Under the pieces are notes generated by a model that saw only the letters and a program-made list of their open reading frames with translations, ran no database searches and was not told the DNA's origin. Source: Micavibrio sp. UBA1850 (lineage in GTDB: Bacteria > Pseudomonadota > Alphaproteobacteria > Micavibrionales > Micavibrionaceae). Taken from it: a DNA stretch of 9,940 bases. This document shows, piece after piece, positions 5,244 through 9,940 of this stretch. Location of the stretch: the NCBI GenBank assembly GCA_002338525.1, contig DDIM01000012.1:1-9940 (forward strand), read 5' to 3'. A program made the translations under genes and the position numbers. Positions within the stretch are counted from its first letter, which is position 1. Each line of letters opens with the position of its first letter.

Positions 5244-7985
5244 TTACGCGGCAAGTTTGCCGTGACAATGTTTAAACTTCTTGCCTGATCCACAAGGACA
5301 CGGCGCGTTACGGCCAACCTTGCTCCACGTTTGGGGGTCTTTCTCATCAAACTCGCGTTTGAAGGGAACAGAGCCTGACATAATGCTTTGGTTACTTTCT
5401 GCAACGGCCTCTGCCTCATTTTCGAGAGCAGGGTCTGTGCGGCCTTTATGCATTTCTTCTTGTTGGCGGCGTTGTGCCTCCATCATGGCTTTGACAGCGT
5501 CTTCATCAAAATCAAGTTCAACAAAACTAAGGTCGTGAACAATGTTTTCTTTCATGGCATCTAACATACCTTCAAAGAAGATAAAGGCTTCTGTTTTGTA
5601 CTCGTTCAATGGGTCTTTTTGTCCAAAAGCACGCAAATTAATACCTTGGCGTAGATGGTCGAGGCTCAGCAGGTGTTCTTTCCAGCTTTGATCCAATGTT
5701 TGAAGCATCATTGATTTTTGAACCTGTTTGAAAATAGGGCCGCCTTTTTGGGCTTTGCTCTCCATAAGTTTATCGTGCTCGTCAATAATACGATCCATTA
5801 TTTCTTCATCAGCAATTCCTTCTTCTTTTGCCCACTCGGCAATAGGAAGGTCAAGATTAAGGATACGAGAGACTTCATTATCGAGTGTCTCCACATCCCA
5901 CTGATCGGCGTAGGCTTTTTCAGGAATTGTGTTTGCCACAGTTGCATCAATAATGTCGTGGCGCATTTCTGTAATAAAATCAGTAATGTCATCGCTTCCC
6001 ATAATCTCTTTACGTTGTGCGTAAATCATCGTGCGTTGATCGTTCATGACATTGTCGAATTTAAGGAGTGTTTTACGCACTTCAAAGTTTTGTTGTTCAA
6101 CACGGGCTTGGGCGCGTTGTAGGGCTTTTGTGAGCCATGGATGCGTGAGGGCTTCGCCTTCCTTAAGGCCAATTGACTTGCTTGAAAGCACTGCTTCCAG
6201 CGCCTCGGGTGAAAAGATGCGCATCAAATCGTCTTGTGTGGACAAGAAGAATATTGTTGCCCCCGGGTCACCTTGACGACCTGAACGTCCACGTAGCTGA
6301 TTGTCAACGCGGCGTGATTCATGGCGCTCTGTACCAATTACGAACAAACCGCCGGCTTCTTTCACGTGAGCGCGGGCTTGCTCAATTTCAGACTTGATTT
6401 TAGCCGTCAAAGCCGCGATCTCGTTATCGGACATGCCGTCTTTAATCTCATTTTCAAGGCGCATTTCTAAATTACCGCCAAGTTGAATATCCGTACCACG
6501 ACCTGCCATGTTTGTCGCAATGGTAACGGCGCCTGGCTGACCGGCTTGAGCGATGATTTGTGATTCTTGCTCGTGGTGGCGTGCGTTCAAAACCTTGTGT
6601 GGGATTTTTAACTTCTTAAGCTCGGCGGATAATATTTCAGATTTTTCAATTGAAACGGTTCCGATCAATACAGGCTGCTGGCGTTCTTGACATTCCTTGA
6701 CCACATTGACGATGGCCATGACCTTTTCAGCAAATGAACGGTAAATTTGGTCATCATGATCTATACGCGCGATATCCACATTTGTTGGGATGTCAACGAC
6801 GCCAAGGCCATATATCTCCATAAACTCTGTAGCTTCGGTAAGGGCTGTTCCTGTCATTCCGGCAAGTTTAGGGTACATGCGGAAGTAATTTTGGAATGTA
6901 ATAGAGGCCAATGTCTGGTTTTCGTTTTGAATGTCGACACCTTCTTTGGCTTCGATGGCTTGGTGAAGCCCTTCCGAAAGCCTACGTCCATCCATCATAC
7001 GGCCTGTAAATTCATCAATCAGAATAACTTTGCCCTCTTTTACAATGTAGTCAGTATCACGTGAGAACATTTTATGGGCGCGTAAGGCTTGGTTTGTGTG
7101 GTGTACTAATGAGATGTTTTGGGGATCGTACAATGTGCCATCTGTTAGGATATTGTGATCTTTGAGTAATTGCTCAACGTGTTCGACGCCATCCTCGCTG
7201 AGGATAATCGTTTTCATCTTTTCGTCGATTTCATAGTCATCTTCTACAAGGTGAGGGATGATCTTGTCGACCTTATCATAGAGGTCAACATTGCTTTCAG
7301 ATGGGCCAGAGATGATGAGGGGGGTTCTGGCTTCATCAATCAGGATCGAGTCGACTTCATCGACGATGGCAAAATTGAAGGGGCGCTGCACCATGTCTTC
7401 TAGGCGGTATTTCATATTGTCGCGCAAATAGTCAAAGCCAAATTCGTTGTTGGTTCCGTATGTGATGTCTGCGTTATAAGCGGCTTTACGCTCGGCATCT
7501 GGCGTATCGTTCGTGATACACCCAACGGTTAAACCTAAAAAGTTATAGACAGTGGCCATCCACGCCGCATCACGTGTTGCCAAATAATCGTTCACGGTGA
7601 CAACGTGAACCCCTTTACCAGAAACAGCGTTCAAATATACGGGGAGGGTCGCAACAAGTGTTTTCCCTTCCCCTGTACGCATTTCAGCAATCTGATTATT
7701 GTTGAGTACCATTCCCCCAAGGAGCTGTACATCAAAGTGTCGCATGCCCATTGAGCGTTTTGCAGCTTCGCGAACGGTGGCGAATGCCTCGTGCAGAATG
7801 TCATCTTCTGTCTCGCCGTTATCTAAGCGGCCCTTAAATTCTTGCGTTTTTTGCTTTAGCTCGGCATCCGAGAGTGCTTCATATTCGGCTTCCAGCTCGT
7901 TTATTTTTTCGATGTCGCTTTGAAGGCGTTTGAGTGTTCGTTCGTTGCTAGAGCCAAAGATCTTGGTTGCGAATTTTAAAAGCAT
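5244..7985 (-). CDS. secA: SecA, preprotein translocase ATPase
   Basis: A complete 913-residue SecA, close to the usual length. It drives proteins through SecYEG by ATP hydrolysis and acts at the cytoplasmic face of the inner membrane. Walker A is MRTGEGKT (102-109) and Walker B VDEVDS (208-213). NBD1 includes TYGTNNEFGFDYLRDN, the preprotein-binding region lies around 225-370, and motif MTGTA is at 377-381. NBD2 carries ATNMAGRGTDIQLGGN (490-505) and GRSGRQGDPG (566-575). The extreme C-terminus has the zinc-binding CPCGSGKKFKHCH (896-908), which contacts SecB and phospholipid in characterised SecA proteins. The start MLLKFATKIFGS is the conventional SecA start, although the Shine-Dalgarno is weak. 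It is transcribed divergently from the parvulin gene, a sensible pairing since both serve exported proteins. Confidence 0.99.
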   Translation of the reverse strand: MLLKFATKIFGSSNERTLKRLQSDIEKINELEAEYEALSDAELKQKTQEFKGRLDNGETEDDILHEAFATVREAAKRSMGMRHFDVQLLGGMVLNNNQIAEMRTGEGKTLVATLPVYLNAVSGKGVHVVTVNDYLATRDAAWMATVYNFLGLTVGCITNDTPDAERKAAYNADITYGTNNEFGFDYLRDNMKYRLEDMVQRPFNFAIVDEVDSILIDEARTPLIISGPSESNVDLYDKVDKIIPHLVEDDYEIDEKMKTIILSEDGVEHVEQLLKDHNILTDGTLYDPQNISLVHHTNQALRAHKMFSRDTDYIVKEGKVILIDEFTGRMMDGRRLSEGLHQAIEAKEGVDIQNENQTLASITFQNYFRMYPKLAGMTGTALTEATEFMEIYGLGVVDIPTNVDIARIDHDDQIYRSFAEKVMAIVNVVKECQERQQPVLIGTVSIEKSEILSAELKKLKIPHKVLNARHHEQESQIIAQAGQPGAVTIATNMAGRGTDIQLGGNLEMRLENEIKDGMSDNEIAALTAKIKSEIEQARAHVKEAGGLFVIGTERHESRRVDNQLRGRSGRQGDPGATIFFLSTQDDLMRIFSPEALEAVLSSKSIGLKEGEALTHPWLTKALQRAQARVEQQNFEVRKTLLKFDNVMNDQRTMIYAQRKEIMGSDDITDFITEMRHDIIDATVANTIPEKAYADQWDVETLDNEVSRILNLDLPIAEWAKEEGIADEEIMDRIIDEHDKLMESKAQKGGPIFKQVQKSMMLQTLDQSWKEHLLSLDHLRQGINLRAFGQKDPLNEYKTEAFIFFEGMLDAMKENIVHDLSFVELDFDEDAVKAMMEAQRRQQEEMHKGRTDPALENEAEAVAESNQSIMSGSVPFKREFDEKDPQTWSKVGRNAPCPCGSGKKFKHCHGKLAA

Positions 7986-8062
7986 AATTATACGTGTCTT
8001 ACTATGATGTATTAGGTTGATTAAAGTCGTACTACTGACTTGATTTATTTTATAACACTACC

Positions 8063-8091
8063 CATATAAGCCTAAGCTCGGGATAGGTCAA
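8063..8091 (-). promoter_or_regulatory. Candidate secA promoter
   Basis: On the minus strand TTGACC (8086-8091) and TATATG (8063-8068) are 17 nt apart, a good sigma-70-type arrangement. Transcription would start near 8056, giving a leader of about 70 nt before the secA ATG at 7985. No SecM-like leader ORF is evident in that leader. Confidence 0.45.
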
Positions 8092-8111
8092 TCACCGCCT
8101 TATAAAAACTG

Positions 8112-8139
8112 TTGCGCATTGTGTATGACTGTGTATGAA
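8112..8139 (+). promoter_or_regulatory. Candidate promoter for the parvulin gene
   Basis: TTGCGC (8112-8117) and TATGAA (8134-8139) are separated by 16 nt, with the parvulin start codon 41 nt beyond. The tandem tgtgtatga copies here make an alternative -10 (TATGAC, 8124-8129) possible. The -10 match is modest. Confidence 0.35.
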
Positions 8140-8180
8140 TCTCGAAGGAAATGAAATCTATATGATGAAAGAGGATCGTT

Positions 8181-9146
8181 ATGAGCGAACAAACAAATTC
8201 AACAAACAAGCCTAAAGTGATTGGTTTGGCTGTGATCATAATCGCAGTCATTGCGATTGGTGGCTATGTCTCGACTAACATGATTGATGAAGAGACAAAC
8301 ACATCAGCAGGCACAACAGCAGGCACAACAGCAGGTATGGATGTTGCCGCAAATGACGCAGCATCTACGCAGACAGCAGCTGGTGATACGACTATAATTG
8401 CAACTGTTAATGACGAAAACATCACAAAAGCTGATGCCGAACAATTTATTAACAACATTCCTCAACTCCAGGGACAGCCACTAGATGCTGTGTTCCCTAT
8501 GGTACAAGAGCAGCTTATTAGCTCGGCTGTAGTGGGTGATCTTGCAGAAGACGCAGGTATTGAAAATGACCCTATGGTGCAAGAGCGCATGGCGATGGCG
8601 AAAAAAGAAATCATTCGCGCCGTGTTCGTTGAGAAAGAACTTGATAAAAAAATCACAGAAGAGTCTTTGAAACAGTCTTATAAAGACTTTTTAGAAAAAC
8701 AACCTGATGTTGAAGAAGCGCGTGCGCGTCACATTTTGGTTGAAACTGAAGATGAAGCCAAGGCAATCATTGCTGAGATTAATGACGGCGCTGACTTTGC
8801 GAAAGTTGCACAAGAAAAATCAACGGGTCCAACAGGGGCCAATGGTGGTGATCTTGGTTACTTTACAGCCAAAGACATGGTTCCTGAATTTTCTAAAGTT
8901 GCCTTTGGTATGGAAAAAGGAGAGGTTACAGACACACCTGTTAAAACTCAGTTTGGTTACCACGTGATAAAATTGGAAGACAAGCGCATGCGCCCATCTC
9001 CAACATATGCTGATGTGAAACCTTACCTTAAAGCGCAAGAGCGTAAAGTGGCATTGAATGAGTTACTTGAAGAATGGAAATCAAATGCAGATATTGCTGT
9101 TTTCGATATTCAAGGGAACAGCATTGAGCCAGCTTCAGGTGAGTAA
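8181..9146 (+). CDS. Membrane-anchored parvulin-type peptidyl-prolyl cis-trans isomerase
   Basis: A 321-residue protein that probably helps exported proteins fold in the periplasm. Residues 13-30 form a hydrophobic signal anchor after a short hydrophilic N-terminus. A low-complexity linker rich in Thr, Ala and Gly (about 38-70) follows, then a SurA-N-like helical region (about 72-175). The parvulin domain runs from about 179 to 268, with ARHILVETEDEA at its start, GGDLGYF (222-228), VPEFSKVAF (234-242) and FGYHVIKLED (258-267), the core signatures of the family. The start is supported by AGAGGA 6-7 nt upstream. It is divergent from secA, which fits a role on SecA substrates. It would be annotated as a PpiC/PrsA-like protein; I give no symbol because these names are used loosely. 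The Nudix gene follows 6 nt after the stop. Confidence 0.95.
   Translation: MSEQTNSTNKPKVIGLAVIIIAVIAIGGYVSTNMIDEETNTSAGTTAGTTAGMDVAANDAASTQTAAGDTTIIATVNDENITKADAEQFINNIPQLQGQPLDAVFPMVQEQLISSAVVGDLAEDAGIENDPMVQERMAMAKKEIIRAVFVEKELDKKITEESLKQSYKDFLEKQPDVEEARARHILVETEDEAKAIIAEINDGADFAKVAQEKSTGPTGANGGDLGYFTAKDMVPEFSKVAFGMEKGEVTDTPVKTQFGYHVIKLEDKRMRPSPTYADVKPYLKAQERKVALNELLEEWKSNADIAVFDIQGNSIEPASGE
8307..8335 (+). repeat. 12-bp tandem repeat in the parvulin linker
   Basis: The unit gcaggcacaaca occurs twice perfectly and a third time for its first five bases. It encodes the repeating Ala-Gly-Thr-Thr of the linker (SAGTTAGTTAG). Because the unit is a multiple of three, copy-number change would lengthen or shorten the linker without shifting the frame. 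Confidence 0.85.
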
Positions 9147-9152
9147 TATTTC

Positions 9153-9611
9153 ATGAGCGACATGCAATCATGTAGAGATGCATTGGACAAGCCCAGACCC
9201 GAAAAGTCTGGGCTTCCTATTTTGTTGGTGGCCGCAGCCGCGCTTATTGATATTGACGGGCGCGTTTTAATCGCGCAACGCCCAGAAGGTAAAATGATGG
9301 CGGGCCTTTGGGAGTTTCCGGGAGGCAAGCTAGAGGAAGGGGAAAGCCCCGAACATGCCTTGATGAGGGAGCTATCGGAAGAGCTGGGAATTGAAACAAG
9401 GCCGTGCTGTTTTTCGCCATTGACGTTCGTTTCACATGCATATGAGAAATTTAATCTAATGATGCCTTTATATGCGTGTCGTGTGTGGGACGGCATTCCG
9501 CAAGGCAAAGAGGGGCAAGCCCTTAAATGGGTCAAGCCTATGGATTTATATGACGAGGCTTTATTACCAGCAGATATTCCGATGATCCCTTATTTAATTG
9601 ATATGCTTTGA
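9153..9611 (+). CDS. Nudix hydrolase, MutT-like (8-oxo-dGTP diphosphatase)
   Basis: A 152-residue Nudix protein. The Nudix box is complete: Gly58, KLEEG, Glu64, SPEHALM, then RELSEELGI (72-80), carrying the Glu residues that bind the metal. AQRPEGKMMAGLWEFPGGK just before it is typical of MutT-type 8-oxo-dGTP hydrolases, which remove oxidised guanine nucleotides and so prevent mutation. The exact substrate is inferred. The ATG at 9153 is preceded by AGGTGAG about 10 nt upstream, but the first 23 residues are atypical: MutT proteins usually begin just before the LLVAAAALID strand. A strong hairpin lies in that stretch (9189-9215), so initiation at TTG 9222 or 9225 or GTG 9228 is a real alternative. 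The gene probably shares a transcript with the parvulin gene. Confidence 0.92.
   Translation: MSDMQSCRDALDKPRPEKSGLPILLVAAAALIDIDGRVLIAQRPEGKMMAGLWEFPGGKLEEGESPEHALMRELSEELGIETRPCCFSPLTFVSHAYEKFNLMMPLYACRVWDGIPQGKEGQALKWVKPMDLYDEALLPADIPMIPYLIDML
9189..9215 (+). terminator. Terminator-like hairpin at the parvulin/Nudix junction
   Basis: AAGCCCAGAC (9189-9198) and GTCTGGGCTT (9206-9215) are perfect reverse complements with a 7-nt loop, followed by cctattttgtt. The 10-bp stem with a downstream T-rich stretch resembles an intrinsic terminator, though the T run is interrupted and begins 2 nt late. It lies inside the first 21 codons of the Nudix gene if that gene starts at 9153, so it may act as a partial terminator or an attenuator. 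Confidence 0.5.
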
Positions 9612-9635
9612 TTCTGTTTTTGTTATAGTGGGTAT

Positions 9636-9940
9636 ATGTTTTATCAAATCAAACAGTATGAAGATTTTTACAACTCTCGTGAAGGGCGTGTCGTTCGACA
9701 TACATTGAAAAAAACCTTAGACCCCTTATTTGATGGCACAAAAGGGCGTGTCATTGGGTTGGGGTACGCGTCACCTTATATTGGTAAAAATTTGTCTCTT
9801 TTTTCAGCGGAGCTATACGAGGATGGCGCGCGCGTTAATGGCTATAAAGGCAGAGACATTAACAACATTTCATTTGCGCATTTACACCGTATTCCCCTCG
9901 AGACAAGTAGTGTTGATGTCATCGTTATGGTGCATGGTCT
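9636..9940 (+). CDS. SAM-dependent methyltransferase-like protein, 5' part
   Basis: An open frame from ATG 9636 to the window edge gives 101 residues plus a partial codon. It begins MFYQIKQYEDFYNSREGRVVRH. GRVIGLGYASPYIG (37-50) has the Gly-rich pattern of motif I (E/D-x-GxGxG-like) that binds S-adenosylmethionine in class I methyltransferases, in the form GLGYA-x-PY that I recall from alphaproteobacterial proteins encoded near mutT. SVDVIVMVHG (92-101) at the edge fits motif IV, which normally follows by about 50 residues. Substrate unknown. It begins 24 nt after the Nudix stop codon with no strong Shine-Dalgarno, probably in the same transcript. The 3' part is outside the window, so completeness cannot be judged. 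Confidence 0.72.
   Translation, partial: MFYQIKQYEDFYNSREGRVVRHTLKKTLDPLFDGTKGRVIGLGYASPYIGKNLSLFSAELYEDGARVNGYKGRDINNISFAHLHRIPLETSSVDVIVMVHG

Noticed and set aside
5718..6122. Open frames on the plus strand inside secA, up to 134 codons
   Set aside because: They are antisense shadows of the conserved secA reading frame and have no recognisable domains or translation signals.
8162..8215. Small ORF MMKEDRYERTNKFNKQA overlapping the parvulin start
   Set aside because: It overlaps the parvulin start codon in another frame, has no independent support, and the Shine-Dalgarno fits the parvulin ATG at 8181.

Overview
The window looks like chromosome from an alphaproteobacterium of low to moderate GC. 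The evidence is the divergent pair secA and parvulin (ppiC), followed on the right by a MutT-type Nudix gene and a SAM-methyltransferase-like gene. That gene order is one I associate with alphaproteobacteria. The partial tRNA at the left edge begins AGGGG, as tRNA-Trp usually does. I cannot assign a genus from the sequence alone.

Layout. Positions 1-24 (minus strand) are the 5' part of a tRNA gene reading out of the window, with a plausible promoter at 44-72. Positions 147-2643 hold four consecutive plus-strand genes for small proteins of about 180 residues. All have the same architecture: a short cytoplasmic head carrying a YPWG-x-xGE-type motif, two transmembrane hairpins, and a short basic tail. 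They are diverged paralogues. The first two share a nearly identical 50-bp 3' end, and the fourth appears to start at an ATT codon. Positions 2791-3525 encode a single-anchor envelope protein of unknown function with two cysteines. This whole left part (about 25-3600) is visibly more AT-rich than the right part and carries duplicated intergenic pieces, so it reads as accessory DNA inserted between the tRNA and the housekeeping genes.

Positions 3612-5183 (minus) encode a flavoprotein of the vanillyl-alcohol oxidase / p-cresol methylhydroxylase type, lying 60 bp behind secA on the same strand. Positions 5244-7985 (minus) are a complete secA, the ATPase of the Sec export pathway. A shared intergenic region (7986-8180) carries candidate promoters in both directions. 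On the plus strand follow an anchored peptidyl-prolyl isomerase (8181-9146), a Nudix hydrolase (9153-9611) and the start of a methyltransferase-like gene (from 9636), which runs off the end.

How they fit together. SecA drives proteins across the inner membrane and the divergently encoded parvulin probably helps them fold on the periplasmic side. The Nudix protein probably cleans oxidised nucleotides. The flavoprotein has no obvious link to these. The most interesting part is the four-member membrane-protein array with its recombination traces and unusual start codon. Its function is unknown. An immunity- or defence-like role is only a hypothesis, since no toxin or effector gene is visible in the window.
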